Part shown: positions 24,486 to 33,691 of the stretch, in pieces | How the letters are laid out: every line of letters begins with the position of its first letter | Position numbering within the stretch: the first letter of the stretch is position 1 | Notes under the pieces: model-generated | Databases searched by the model: none | Told to the model about the DNA's origin: nothing | Seen by the model: the letters and a program-made list of their open reading frames with translations, nothing else | Program-made: the position numbers and the translations under genes | DNA from: Thermoplasmatota archaeon | GTDB taxonomy: Archaea; Thermoplasmatota; E2; DHVEG-1 | NCBI GenBank assembly: GCA_030619765.1 | Contig: JAUXAU010000033.1 | Location: 1 to 35,270, forward strand | Direction of reading: 5' to 3' | Length of the DNA stretch: 35,270 nucleotides

Positions 24486-26861
24486 ATGAAGAATGAATCT
24501 GATATCATAAAGAAACTAAGAGAAGAGGAAAAATTAGGGCAGCTTAATACTAAGTCACAATGTAGCTATGAACAATTAAAGATCCCAGAGAAAACATTGC
24601 ATGAGACCTCTGACAAGACAGGTACATTCTTAAAAAATGGGTTAGAAACAGAGGGGGGTATTGGTGAACTTTTTGATTTTGGGGAAGTATACAAAATATT
24701 ATTTGAAACTTCTGCTGTCGCAATAACACTTACCGATAAAAATGAGAGAATTGTCTCTTGGAATAAGTATGCTGAAGAACTCTTTAACATGAATGAAAAA
24801 GAATTATACATGAGACCAGTCAATACGCTTTATCCTGTAGAAGAATGGCAAAAAATACGAGCAGAAAATGTGAGAAAAAAAGGAATTAAATATCGAATAG
24901 AAACCAGAATGATTAGGAAAAACGAAGGTCCCTTTGAAGTAGAGATATCTCTTTGTGTTCTCAAAGGTTCTGGAGGGAAGAATGTAGGTTCAATAGGGAT
25001 TATCAAAGACATTACTAAATTGAAAACATCGGAGAGAAAATTCAAAGAATCTGAAGAAAGGTACAAAACAATATTTGAAAATTCCGCTGTCGCAATAACA
25101 CTTACCGATAAAAATGAGAGGATTGTCTCTTGGAATAAGTATGCTGAAGATTTACTGGGAATGAATAAAGACGATCTATACATGAAACCTGTGGAATCTC
25201 TATACCCACCTGAAGAATGGAAGAAAATACGATCAGAGAATGTACGGCAAAAAGGCATGCAGCATTCTATAGAAACTAAGATTCTAAAAAAGAATAATGA
25301 ATTAATTGACGTTGATTTATCGTTAAGTGTTTTAAAAAATCATGCAGGGACGGTAATTGGCTCTATAGGTGTCATTAATGATATAACCTATCAAAAATGG
25401 ATAAAAGATGCCTTGGAAGAGTCTGAAAAAAAATTTAAACAACTATATGAAAATGCTCCAATTCCTTATCATACTTTATCACCAAACGGTGAAATAACCT
25501 CTGTAAATGAAAAATGGTGTAAAACATTAAAATACACAAAAGAGGAAGTTATTGGAAAATCAATTTTTGATTTTGTTATCAAAAGTGAGAAAAAGTCAGC
25601 TAAAGATTCGTTTGAGAAAAAAATATTGAAGAAAAAACCATACACAGGAGGCCATGAAAGAACATATGTAACTAAAGATGGAGAAGAACGGATATTTATC
25701 ATACATGATCATTTCTCTTTTGATAAAGATAAAAACGTAATGTCGGTTCATACAACAATGGAGGATATTACCCAACGTCGACAAGTATGGGACAAGATGA
25801 TGAAATCAGAAGAAAAGTATCGTGTGCTCGCAGAAACATCTGCCGATGGTGTTCTTACTACCGACGTACTCGGTCGTTTAACATATATAAATCCTTCTCT
25901 CGAAAAAATTTTAGGGAGAAGAAAAAGCAATATCCTGGCAACTCCATTTAGAGACTATCTTTCCGAATCATCTGTGTACCTATTTCAACAGGTATTTCTT
26001 GATGTTAGGAAAAAAGAAAAGAAAGTGGAAAATATAGGATTAGATATTATTCACGATGGCGGATATGAAATTCCCGTCGAGGCAAATATCGCTCCTTTGG
26101 AAAAAGATGGTAATTTTATTGGTATAGAATGTACAATAAGGGACATTTCTGAACGGAAAAAAATAGAAAGAGAATTGAAACAATCCGAAAAACTTAGAAC
26201 CGAGTTTATGAACATCGCAGCACATGAACTCAAATCTCCGATAACACCAATAAAAGGCTATTTAGAATTGATTGAATCAGATAAAGATGCCAATGAAAAA
26301 ATTAAGAACTGGGCAAGAGTAGGGCTAAGAAATGCTGAAAGATTAATGCGTTTAATAAGCGATATTTTAGATGTATCGAGACTTGATACAGATACAATGA
26401 GATTTAATATAGAAAAGTGTGATTTGACAGAGATATTTGATGATGCAACAGAAGATATAGAACCCGACATTGAAACTAAGAATTTGAGATTTATTAGGAA
26501 AATACCAAAGAATCTCTCAAAAATAGTCTGTGATAACTATCGTATATCACAAGTTTTGAAGAATCTTTTAGGAAATGCTATCAAATTTACAGATTACGGA
26601 TCTATCACACTAATGGCTGAAGAAAAAGAGAAACACCTTTTCATCTATGTTGAAGATACAGGTATTGGCATTTCAAGTGATGAAACTAAGAAGATTTTTA
26701 CAAAGTTTTACCAGGCATATACGGGCGAAGATCGGAAAAATGAAGGAACGGGGCTTGGTTTATTTATATGCAAAGAGATAGTGAAGAAGCACAATGGCGA
26801 GATATGGGCAGAAAGTAAGGTTGGAAAAGGAAGTAAATTTACTATAAAACTGCCTATCTAA
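24486..26861 (+). CDS. Soluble sensor histidine kinase with four PAS domains
   Basis: 791 aa from ATG 24486; an in-frame TTG at 24471 is rejected because GGAG within it fits a ribosome binding site. PAS1 (about 70-180) and PAS2 (about 195-305) are close duplicates, each with SAVAITLTDKNERIVSWNKY; PAS3 (about 315-430) and PAS4 (about 440-555) are more distant. HisKA has the phosphorylated His580 in AAHELKSPITPIKGY. HATPase_c follows with NLLGNAIKF (N box), DTGIGIS (G1), IFTKFYQ (F box) and GTGLGLF (G2). No membrane segment, so it senses a cytoplasmic cue. Probable partner of the receiver at 23992. Confidence 0.92.
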   Translation: MKNESDIIKKLREEEKLGQLNTKSQCSYEQLKIPEKTLHETSDKTGTFLKNGLETEGGIGELFDFGEVYKILFETSAVAITLTDKNERIVSWNKYAEELFNMNEKELYMRPVNTLYPVEEWQKIRAENVRKKGIKYRIETRMIRKNEGPFEVEISLCVLKGSGGKNVGSIGIIKDITKLKTSERKFKESEERYKTIFENSAVAITLTDKNERIVSWNKYAEDLLGMNKDDLYMKPVESLYPPEEWKKIRSENVRQKGMQHSIETKILKKNNELIDVDLSLSVLKNHAGTVIGSIGVINDITYQKWIKDALEESEKKFKQLYENAPIPYHTLSPNGEITSVNEKWCKTLKYTKEEVIGKSIFDFVIKSEKKSAKDSFEKKILKKKPYTGGHERTYVTKDGEERIFIIHDHFSFDKDKNVMSVHTTMEDITQRRQVWDKMMKSEEKYRVLAETSADGVLTTDVLGRLTYINPSLEKILGRRKSNILATPFRDYLSESSVYLFQQVFLDVRKKEKKVENIGLDIIHDGGYEIPVEANIAPLEKDGNFIGIECTIRDISERKKIERELKQSEKLRTEFMNIAAHELKSPITPIKGYLELIESDKDANEKIKNWARVGLRNAERLMRLISDILDVSRLDTDTMRFNIEKCDLTEIFDDATEDIEPDIETKNLRFIRKIPKNLSKIVCDNYRISQVLKNLLGNAIKFTDYGSITLMAEEKEKHLFIYVEDTGIGISSDETKKIFTKFYQAYTGEDRKNEGTGLGLFICKEIVKKHNGEIWAESKVGKGSKFTIKLPI
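24714..24778 (+). repeat. 65-bp near-identical internal repeat, copy 1 (in PAS1)
   Basis: Matches 25086-25150 at 64 of 65 bases by eye; the only difference is A/G in GAGARATTG, silent in the protein. The flanking PAS coding DNA is far more diverged. Confidence 0.8.
25086..25150 (+). repeat. 65-bp near-identical internal repeat, copy 2 (in PAS2)
   Basis: Second copy of the repeat at 24714-24778, 372 bp (124 codons) downstream, which is the PAS repeat period. It suggests recent gene conversion between the two PAS domains. Confidence 0.8.
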
Positions 26862-26885
26862 AATTCTAAGTCTTTAGGATTAGGA

Positions 26886-26929
26886 ATCTCCCAATGTTAT
26901 TATTTACTGGGCGAAAAGTACAGGGAGAT
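26886..26929. terminator. Possible hairpin between convergent genes
   Basis: ATCTCCC (26886-26892) and GGGAGAT (26923-26929) are exact reverse complements, with a smaller TACT/AGTA pair nested inside. The element lies between the kinase stop and the stop of the propeller gene on the other strand, 6 bp before the latter. It may end or stabilise both mRNAs; the long asymmetric interior keeps confidence low. Confidence 0.3.
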
Positions 26930-26934
26930 ATACC

Positions 26935-28437
26935 TTATAATAAAGACGTTTTATAAAATCCAAGGATAATACCTGGATTTCCTTCGATGGTTAATGCTAA
27001 AACCTGTTTTGCTATTATCTCTTTACTAGACTTATAACCTCCAAAATTTAAAGGCTGAAAAACCAGATAAAATAGATTTTGTGCATTAAACCTAATGAAA
27101 TCTTCCATGTGAATAATATTAGTAACGTAACCGAAGAAAAATGTTAGTTTTAATTCGGCTTTCGCTGCTACTTTTATCAACCAAACATCCATATTTCCAA
27201 CACCGTAAGACATTGTACAACCACCTATTATGTACCCTCCATCGGTTGTCTGCTGAACAGAATAACCCCAGTCCTCATTTGTTCCTCCGAATGTTTTATT
27301 CCATTGTTCGTTACCGCTGGAGTCTGTTTTTATCAGCCAAACATCCTCTTCACCAACTCCGTAAGTCTCGGTTATAGCACATATGATAAAACCCCCATCC
27401 TCTGTTGTATCAATTGACGCACCACAATCATAACTTGTTCCTCCAAAGGTTCGATTCCATTGCTCGTTTCCAAAAACATCTGTTCTAATTAACCAAACAT
27501 CACCAGAATCCAAACCAAACGATCTTGTTATACCAGTTATGATATACCCCTTATCTTGCTCTATTTGCATGGATATACCAGCATCATGGTTTGTTCCGCC
27601 GAAAGTTTTGTTCCATTCTTCAGTTCCATTAGTATCTGTCTTAATCAACCACACATCACCACTACCAGATCCATACGAATTTGTTTCTCCTAAAATTAAA
27701 TATCCTCCACCGCTTGTTTGTTGAACTGAATAACCATAATCATTTTCCACCCCACCAAAGGTTTTATTCCATTCTTCATTACCGAAAGCATCTGTCTTGA
27801 TTAACCAGAGATCTCTCACGTCTTCCCCATATGGTTCGATAATTCCTGTTATAACATATCCATTATCAATGGTTTGATGAACTGACCAACCCCAATCATT
27901 ATATTCCTTTCCAAAAGTTTTGTTCCATTCTTCATTACCGAAAGCATCTGTCTTGATTAACCAGACATCTGAATTTCCAGCACCAAAGGAATCTGTACTT
28001 CCTGTTATGATGTACCCATCATCAATTGTAAAGTGAACAGATATGCCTACATCATCATTTTCTCCTCCAAAGGTTTTATTCCATTCTTCATTACCGTCTG
28101 CATCTGTTCTTATCAGCCAAACATCATAACCACCATTCCCGTACGACCATGTGTGACCCGTTATTATGTATCCTTCATTACTGGTCTGTTCACAGTAGAA
28201 TCCCCGATCAGAATAATTTCCCCCAAATGTTTTATTCCACTGTTCACTTGGAGGAATTTCAAAAAAAGTCTCTTGTACTGAATTATTCTGTGCCGTGATA
28301 TTTTTCCTATTTACTTTTACAGCTAATTTTCCGCTTGTAACTGGTATAGCGCTCATCATAATAAACAAAACAAAGATAAATAGGGCAATTCCCTTTATAA
28401 ATAAGGTTTTTTTGCTCATAGTTACCGACATAGTCAT
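26935..28437 (-). CDS. Secreted seven-repeat beta-propeller protein
   Basis: 500 aa. Signal peptide at about 10-35. From residue 66 to about 425 there are seven repeats of about 52 residues, each on the plan [EQ]WN[KR]TFGG...D.G.SVQQT.DGGYIITG.T.SYG.G..DVWLIKTD..GN. The number fits one closed seven-bladed propeller. The last 75 residues (from AELKLTFFFGYVTNII) break the pattern and form a separate beta-rich domain. No membrane anchor at the C terminus. The first ATG lies about 24 nt from a TATA element, so the start is likely leaderless and correct. Likely an extracellular or surface binding protein; ligand unknown. Confidence 0.82.
   Translation of the reverse strand: MTMSVTMSKKTLFIKGIALFIFVLFIMMSAIPVTSGKLAVKVNRKNITAQNNSVQETFFEIPPSEQWNKTFGGNYSDRGFYCEQTSNEGYIITGHTWSYGNGGYDVWLIRTDADGNEEWNKTFGGENDDVGISVHFTIDDGYIITGSTDSFGAGNSDVWLIKTDAFGNEEWNKTFGKEYNDWGWSVHQTIDNGYVITGIIEPYGEDVRDLWLIKTDAFGNEEWNKTFGGVENDYGYSVQQTSGGGYLILGETNSYGSGSGDVWLIKTDTNGTEEWNKTFGGTNHDAGISMQIEQDKGYIITGITRSFGLDSGDVWLIRTDVFGNEQWNRTFGGTSYDCGASIDTTEDGGFIICAITETYGVGEEDVWLIKTDSSGNEQWNKTFGGTNEDWGYSVQQTTDGGYIIGGCTMSYGVGNMDVWLIKVAAKAELKLTFFFGYVTNIIHMEDFIRFNAQNLFYLVFQPLNFGGYKSSKEIIAKQVLALTIEGNPGIILGFYKTSLL
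27767..27809 (-). repeat. 43-bp exact repeat within the propeller gene, copy 1
   Basis: Identical to 27923-27965, offset 156 bp, which is exactly one 52-residue blade. It encodes the end of one blade and the junction to the next (KTDAFGNEEWN). Confidence 0.8.
27923..27965 (-). repeat. 43-bp exact repeat within the propeller gene, copy 2
   Basis: Second copy of the 43-bp segment at 27767-27809. Other blade junctions are less alike at the DNA level, so these two blades were probably the most recently duplicated or converted. Confidence 0.8.
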
Positions 28438-28455
28438 TTAATATAATTAGTTGCA

Positions 28456-28465
28456 TTATATAAAT
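28456..28465 (-). promoter_or_regulatory. TATA box of the propeller gene (leaderless)
   Basis: The minus strand reads ATTTATATAA about 24 nt before the first ATG at 28437, the normal distance to the start of transcription. Confidence 0.5.
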
Positions 28466-28586
28466 ATTTATCCAATATTTGTTATATATCAAAATATCAT
28501 CGTTTTAAAAACCTCAAAAGCATCCAGTTCTGTCCAAAATTCGTGAGATTTACATATTTGACTAGACGATCAAATCCATGCTCATA

Positions 28587-31500
28587 TTAACGCTTAGATA
28601 GATTGAATATATAAAACGTCATTTCCCCACTTGAAGCACTGTTCCCTTCTTGGTCATAAACCTTTGTTTCAAGTGTATGTTTTAGAAATGCTTTTTCATT
28701 CCATTTCCATAAATAGGGGGGACTTGTTAATGTTTCTTTTAATTTGCCATCTACATAGAATTCTGCTTTGGCAATATCTGTATTATCCACATTAACGCTG
28801 ACTGGGCCATATATTATTGTTCTAAAGAAAGGCAGTATTTTTTTATTTTTTATATAGATGAAATCATCTAGTGTCACTTGCTTGTATCTAAAAATAATAA
28901 GAGTGACTGCTATGGCCGCAATTGCAGCACCAAGTGTTATCAACATCCAATTCTTTTCAATAAAACTTTCTTGAGGAGGCGCTGCATATGCAAAGTAAAA
29001 GTATACAACACTTGAGGAAATGAAAGTGTTTCCCTGCACAGCCTGCGCATCGATTTCAAACGTATACGTTCCATCCTCCAAATATGGTAGTGGCGAGTAA
29101 GTAAATATCTTATTATCTGTTGTAACGAATTCTGATTTCACTTGGAAAGGTCCAAACACAGCAGATGTAATTGTTACTGGAACGTTATACGAGATGGTTA
29201 TTGTTGGACTATCTTCATTAATTACCCCGCCATCTGATGGAGTGAAGGTAGGGGATTCCACTGCAGGATAGATATTTTCAAAAATGAACTGATATTCAGT
29301 CTCAGGATCATCAAAGACATATATTTTATCGTTTTTCCGCCATATAAAATCTGAAGAAATTGTTCTACTATCCGTTATAACTGTTAAAGTGGCGTAGGGA
29401 TATTCATCATCTATTTCAATGTAAATCCAGTTTGCCTTATTTACTATTATATTCTTAGTTACTTGTTCATTTTCTTCATCCATTGCAACATTATCAACTA
29501 TTCCAACACTATGTGATATTGAAATAATCTCATCGGTGGTAGTATTCCAAAAAAATTCAGGTATGTCATCATCACCTATTGATAAAAGAAATGAAATGTT
29601 TCCACTGATGTTTACGTGACCAGTGTGTACTGAAAAAAGCTCGCCGTTTGGATCATAAAATGTATCTACTATCCCAGTGCTATATGCATCATAGCAGTAA
29701 AATTGTTTTTCAAGGGCGATATTATATGTATTGTTTACCAAAGATAGTTGATCAGTTGGTATTTTGTGAGGAGTTAACCCAGAAACGTCGATGCTTGCTC
29801 TACTGGTTCCAGTTCTTCCTTCATCATCGGTAACGGTGAGTGCTATTGTATAATTCCCATCTGAATTATAAGCATGTGTTGGGGTGATGCCAGATCCTGT
29901 TGTTCCATCTCCAAAATCCCAAGAGTAATCTGTTATTGTACCATCGAGATCAAAACTTTCTGTTCCATTGAAGGTTACTTCCTCAAGAACAAAACCAGAA
30001 TTCGGCCCACCGAGATTAGCAAATGGATTCTTGGTATTATTCTGATTATCAGACGTATCGTTTGCATAGATTACACAAAATATTCTTTCTGGAGAACCTT
30101 CTGGAATAATCACTTTTTTATAGTAATTATCTCCCTTTGAAGTATCAACATTCATATCAGCAGTCATATTGTCGCTACCATCATACCAATACTCGATATA
30201 TACATCCGAAATTACTGAGTCATCTGCAATTGTAACAGCAAATGTATAACTATTTGGAAGGTCATCAAAAGAAGCTCCATATCTTTTGACAGTAATTACT
30301 GGTGGTTGTGTATCAGTTATCGTTACTGTTTTACTTTCACTGGTGGCAGAATTGCCCCATTGATCTTCTGCGTAGAAATTGTATGTTAAACTGTCTATAC
30401 TTTTATCGAGTGTTACTGTTCGTTCAAAAAAGTTGCCCGCTATGTTTATCATTGATTGATTTGCTCCTTTGCTACTGTGATTCCAAATCACATTCACCTG
30501 TAAATCCGATGCACCGTCCTCATCATCGGTAACAGTTGCATAAAATACAAACGCGCTATTTGGTGAGCCAGCACTTGGGGAATTATCTACTATTGTTGGT
30601 GGTGTACCAGAGGTTATATTAAATGTGTTGCTGCTTGAAGTAGCCCAATTTCGAGGATCCTCTGCAGCTATTGAAAAACTATACGTCCCAACTGGTGAAA
30701 ATTGTTTATTGCAGTAGTATGTGCTTCCCGTTCTATTTTGAGTAATTGAGAAATTACTTGTCTTAGCATTTGGATCAGTAACAACAAGATACACATTTCT
30801 GACTTCTATGTTGTCTGTAACGGTAACATTAATATTTGTGTAACTTCCTAATTGTTGAGAAGTAGGCGTTACTCCTATTGAGCTTATACTTGGTAAGGTT
30901 ACATCAAGTAATGGTCCGTTGTCTTTATTAGAAGCATATATTGTATAGGAACTATCTGCGATACCATCTCCATCGCTATCAGAGGCTCCCTCACTCGTTT
31001 CATCATAGTCATCCCAGTAGTTCCCGCTTTTATAGGGCCCGCTAACGATGTTCGTGGCACTTGTTTTTGTTATGTTCCATGTATTACGATTGGTGCTTTT
31101 GTCCATTGCATTTTGGGTATTATCATGAAAATAATTATTACTAACTTGATTTTCCTTAGTGAAAAAATCTAGATATACGCCATATGCAGTATTGTTATAT
31201 ATTTCATTATCATAGATATAATCATCTGTCGAGTTGTAAAGTCGAATACCTGCCAATGTGTTATAACTAAATGTGTTTGCAGAGATAGTATTATTGTCAT
31301 CAGCTGTTAGATACATTCCATCTTTGTTATTATTGGACATGATGTTGCTTTGTATTATGTTGTTTGACCCAATGATCATAATGCCATAGTTTGTATTTCC
31401 ACTAACTATGTTACCATTGTTAATGGTGTTCCGACTACAGTTTTCTAATTTTATCCCTGAGTCATTATTGCTGTAGACTTTATTGTTCGATATTGTTGAA

Positions 31501-32237
31501 TAGTTGCTATAATCATTTAGACAAACACCTGAATGATTATTGTCGGAGGCATTATTGTTTACTATGTAATTGTTGTCGCATGTTTTATTGAAGAAAATGC
31601 CGTTTGCGTCATTGTTTTTGATGTCATTATTATAAATCTTATTTCCATCTGATGAATAGAGGTAGATACCATTGTTATTTGAGGTGATTGTATTGTAGCT
31701 AATATTTACGTTGCTATCTGATTGGTTTAATCTGACACCGTCACCACTGTTATATCTTATTATATTGTCATAAATCAGATGCCCATCCGAGTTGTTGAGA
31801 ATAATGCCATGATAGCCGTTCGATACAATGTTATCTGTAATAATTGAATTTCCATAGTTAACTCGCATTATACAATCATCTACTGTGCTTCCACCGTTTT
31901 TGACTGTAAAATGGCTTATATTGACATTGCTGGCATTAATGGCGATTACGTTATCATTGCCATTTCCATTAATAATTGTTATACTTCGATCCTCGCCAAA
32001 AAGATCTAATTTCTTGTCGATTGTCAGGTTTTCGTAATATGTTCCATTATAGACAAAAATTCTGTATCCTGCTGAAGCGTTTTCAATAGCAGCTGAAATA
32101 GTGGTATATTGCTCACCTTCCCCAACATAGAGGGTAACTGGGGCTGCCCTGCAATTCTTATTAAGAGAGAGAAAGCTAAAGCAGTTGGTAAAAAGTAGAG
32201 TCACAATGACAGCTACTATAATCGTTTTACGTTTCAT
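28587..32237 (-). CDS. Giant secreted NosD-like beta-helix / Ig / PKD surface protein with membrane anchor
   Basis: 1,216 aa from the ATG at 32237. The open frame extends upstream to 32345, but MKRKTIIVAVIVTLLF is a proper signal peptide start with GGGATGGG just before it. Residues about 55-410 form a right-handed parallel beta-helix of Asn-rich repeats (N.I..N......GI.L..S....I..N.I..N) as in NosD/CASH proteins. About 440-680 hold Ig-like domains (VTDDEDGASDLQV), about 690-780 another (PPVITVKRYG), and about 785-860 a PKD domain (YSWDFGDGTTGSG). A membrane segment lies at about 1093-1115 (NWMLITLGAAIAAIAVTLII). A further Ig-like domain follows it. Probably a cell-surface adhesin or polysaccharide-binding protein. 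Confidence 0.85.
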   Translation of the reverse strand: MKRKTIIVAVIVTLLFTNCFSFLSLNKNCRAAPVTLYVGEGEQYTTISAAIENASAGYRIFVYNGTYYENLTIDKKLDLFGEDRSITIINGNGNDNVIAINASNVNISHFTVKNGGSTVDDCIMRVNYGNSIITDNIVSNGYHGIILNNSDGHLIYDNIIRYNSGDGVRLNQSDSNVNISYNTITSNNNGIYLYSSDGNKIYNNDIKNNDANGIFFNKTCDNNYIVNNNASDNNHSGVCLNDYSNYSTISNNKVYSNNDSGIKLENCSRNTINNGNIVSGNTNYGIMIIGSNNIIQSNIMSNNNKDGMYLTADDNNTISANTFSYNTLAGIRLYNSTDDYIYDNEIYNNTAYGVYLDFFTKENQVSNNYFHDNTQNAMDKSTNRNTWNITKTSATNIVSGPYKSGNYWDDYDETSEGASDSDGDGIADSSYTIYASNKDNGPLLDVTLPSISSIGVTPTSQQLGSYTNINVTVTDNIEVRNVYLVVTDPNAKTSNFSITQNRTGSTYYCNKQFSPVGTYSFSIAAEDPRNWATSSSNTFNITSGTPPTIVDNSPSAGSPNSAFVFYATVTDDEDGASDLQVNVIWNHSSKGANQSMINIAGNFFERTVTLDKSIDSLTYNFYAEDQWGNSATSESKTVTITDTQPPVITVKRYGASFDDLPNSYTFAVTIADDSVISDVYIEYWYDGSDNMTADMNVDTSKGDNYYKKVIIPEGSPERIFCVIYANDTSDNQNNTKNPFANLGGPNSGFVLEEVTFNGTESFDLDGTITDYSWDFGDGTTGSGITPTHAYNSDGNYTIALTVTDDEGRTGTSRASIDVSGLTPHKIPTDQLSLVNNTYNIALEKQFYCYDAYSTGIVDTFYDPNGELFSVHTGHVNISGNISFLLSIGDDDIPEFFWNTTTDEIISISHSVGIVDNVAMDEENEQVTKNIIVNKANWIYIEIDDEYPYATLTVITDSRTISSDFIWRKNDKIYVFDDPETEYQFIFENIYPAVESPTFTPSDGGVINEDSPTITISYNVPVTITSAVFGPFQVKSEFVTTDNKIFTYSPLPYLEDGTYTFEIDAQAVQGNTFISSSVVYFYFAYAAPPQESFIEKNWMLITLGAAIAAIAVTLIIFRYKQVTLDDFIYIKNKKILPFFRTIIYGPVSVNVDNTDIAKAEFYVDGKLKETLTSPPYLWKWNEKAFLKHTLETKVYDQEGNSASSGEMTFYIFNLSKR

Positions 32238-32256
32238 CCCATCCCGCTGCATATGT

Positions 32257-32272
32257 ATTTGCATATGCAAAT
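32257..32272. repeat. 16-bp perfect palindrome at the promoter of the NosD-like gene
   Basis: ATTTGCATATGCAAAT is self-complementary. It lies 20-35 bp before the chosen ATG and overlaps the predicted transcription start. A second GCATATG follows at 32249-32255. Candidate repressor site. Confidence 0.5.
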
Positions 32273-32276
32273 CTAG

Positions 32277-32324
32277 TATTACAATAAAAATATTCCTATA
32301 AGAATCGCAAAAAAAATTGTAATA
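32277..32324. promoter_or_regulatory. Promoter of the NosD-like gene flanked by a 9-bp inverted repeat
   Basis: On the minus strand AATATTTTTA (complement of 32286-32295) is a TATA-like element for transcription start near 32265. TATTACAAT (32277-32285) and ATTGTAATA (32316-32324) are exact reverse complements that bracket it. The region lies just past the 3' end of cca. Confidence 0.4.
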
Positions 32325-32332
32325 ATAACGCC

Positions 32333-33691
32333 TTATCGTTCCCAAGGCATCTTTTTATCAAGGTATTCTGTCCAAAATATGCACAGGTCATCTATTAGAA
32401 GATCATCTCGTTCTAAAATTGTGATATCTCTTTTGACAATCTTATCAATATGTTTTCCAAGGCTTAGATTTTTAACGTTTTCTTCCAAAAGATCTTTTAT
32501 GTCTGTATACTCCCTTTCTATCTCCACATAAAATCGTTTATCCTTTTCAAAGGGTTTTCCAATAGTTCTATGGTTGTCTGCCCACCTTTGAATGAACTCA
32601 TCTGCGTTTTTTTTCATTTTTACGGGTGGACCCATATGCAACATTGTCTTTGAAATCGTCCGTTTTTCAGGGAAAAGTATCATGTAAATGGCAGTATCAT
32701 TGATATGAAATTTGGAATCAAGTATTGTAAAATCATATCGCCTATACATCTCTTTTATTGAACGAACTGCCTTACGTACTTGGGGATAGAGATTCTCTGG
32801 AATTATAGGGGGTTTTTCAATTCTCACTGCAATGACTTCTCTTGTCCCAATTTCTTTTTTAATCCTATCAATTGACCAAGGTTTTACTTCATTTGGAAAG
32901 AAAAACGTGATACATGATTTTTTTATGTATTCTTTACATGCCTGTATAAAAATATCAAATTTTTCTTTCGATAACGCCGAAGAAACGTTTCTTTCACTAT
33001 CAACCGGGTCAATAAATACAAGCGGTGTATCAAAATGAGGGGACTTAGCTTGAGTTAATGATAGTTTTTCACCATGTTGCCAATTTTGAGCGTTGATTAT
33101 TAAAGTCTGAAACGAGGAATATTCTAAGATTAAAATCTCACAAAGATATCCAGAAAAACCTTCGACTTCTGCTTCGGCTCCGTAGCACCCAATACCTTTC
33201 AAGAATTGTTTGAATAACCTAATTTCCTTTTTTTGTGATTCTGAAAGATGTTCTTTTACATATCTTGTATGAAGAGGGGTTCTATCCACCGCCGACAATT
33301 TTTGTGACGCATATTCTATCTTATAACATGGCACAATTTCGGTTTTAACGCCCTTGTATGTTCCTCGTATATATGGATGCTCGGCAAAACACTCTTCTTG
33401 ATTTTTAAGAATAGATCTACCTATTGAAAGGCCAGTTTCTTGCAATTGTCTTCGAGGAATTGTTGTTGAAAATAAAAGAAATAAATCAATATCTACACTG
33501 TCTTTAAGATACGTTTCTTTTGCTGTCGACCCCACGAGTACAATTGATACCTGCGACTTACTTTTTTCTATCTCATTTTTAACTTCTACTTTAAGTTGTT
33601 TTATTACATTTTCCAATTCTTTTCTTTCTTTGGGGGAGGGGGTGACTTTTTCCAACACCTGTTTTTCAATTATTTCAGAGCCCACTATCAT
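32333..33691 (-). CDS. cca: CCA-adding enzyme (archaeal class I tRNA nucleotidyltransferase)
   Basis: 452 aa. The nucleotidyltransferase core has VGSTAKETYLKDSVDIDLF: Gly54-Ser55 and metal ligands Asp67/Asp69, with the third acidic residue in VKTEIVPCY. GFSGYLCEILILEY is the conserved central-domain motif and GPPVKMKKNADEF is typical of the tail region. It builds and repairs the 3' CCA of tRNA. It starts 1 nt after the PAP2 gene ends, in an operon with thpR, a common archaeal neighbour. Confidence 0.95.
   Translation of the reverse strand: MIVGSEIIEKQVLEKVTPSPKERKELENVIKQLKVEVKNEIEKSKSQVSIVLVGSTAKETYLKDSVDIDLFLLFSTTIPRRQLQETGLSIGRSILKNQEECFAEHPYIRGTYKGVKTEIVPCYKIEYASQKLSAVDRTPLHTRYVKEHLSESQKKEIRLFKQFLKGIGCYGAEAEVEGFSGYLCEILILEYSSFQTLIINAQNWQHGEKLSLTQAKSPHFDTPLVFIDPVDSERNVSSALSKEKFDIFIQACKEYIKKSCITFFFPNEVKPWSIDRIKKEIGTREVIAVRIEKPPIIPENLYPQVRKAVRSIKEMYRRYDFTILDSKFHINDTAIYMILFPEKRTISKTMLHMGPPVKMKKNADEFIQRWADNHRTIGKPFEKDKRFYVEIEREYTDIKDLLEENVKNLSLGKHIDKIVKRDITILERDDLLIDDLCIFWTEYLDKKMPWER

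Noticed and set aside
31100..31950. Repetitive Asn-codon DNA resembling a repeat array
   Set aside because: Periodicity comes from beta-helix protein repeats of varying sequence; there are no constant direct repeats with unique spacers, so it is not a CRISPR array.
32238..32345. N-terminal extension of the NosD-like protein (36 residues upstream)
   Set aside because: The extension puts non-signal residues before a good signal peptide and would overlap cca; the ATG at 32237 has a ribosome binding site and fits the promoter.
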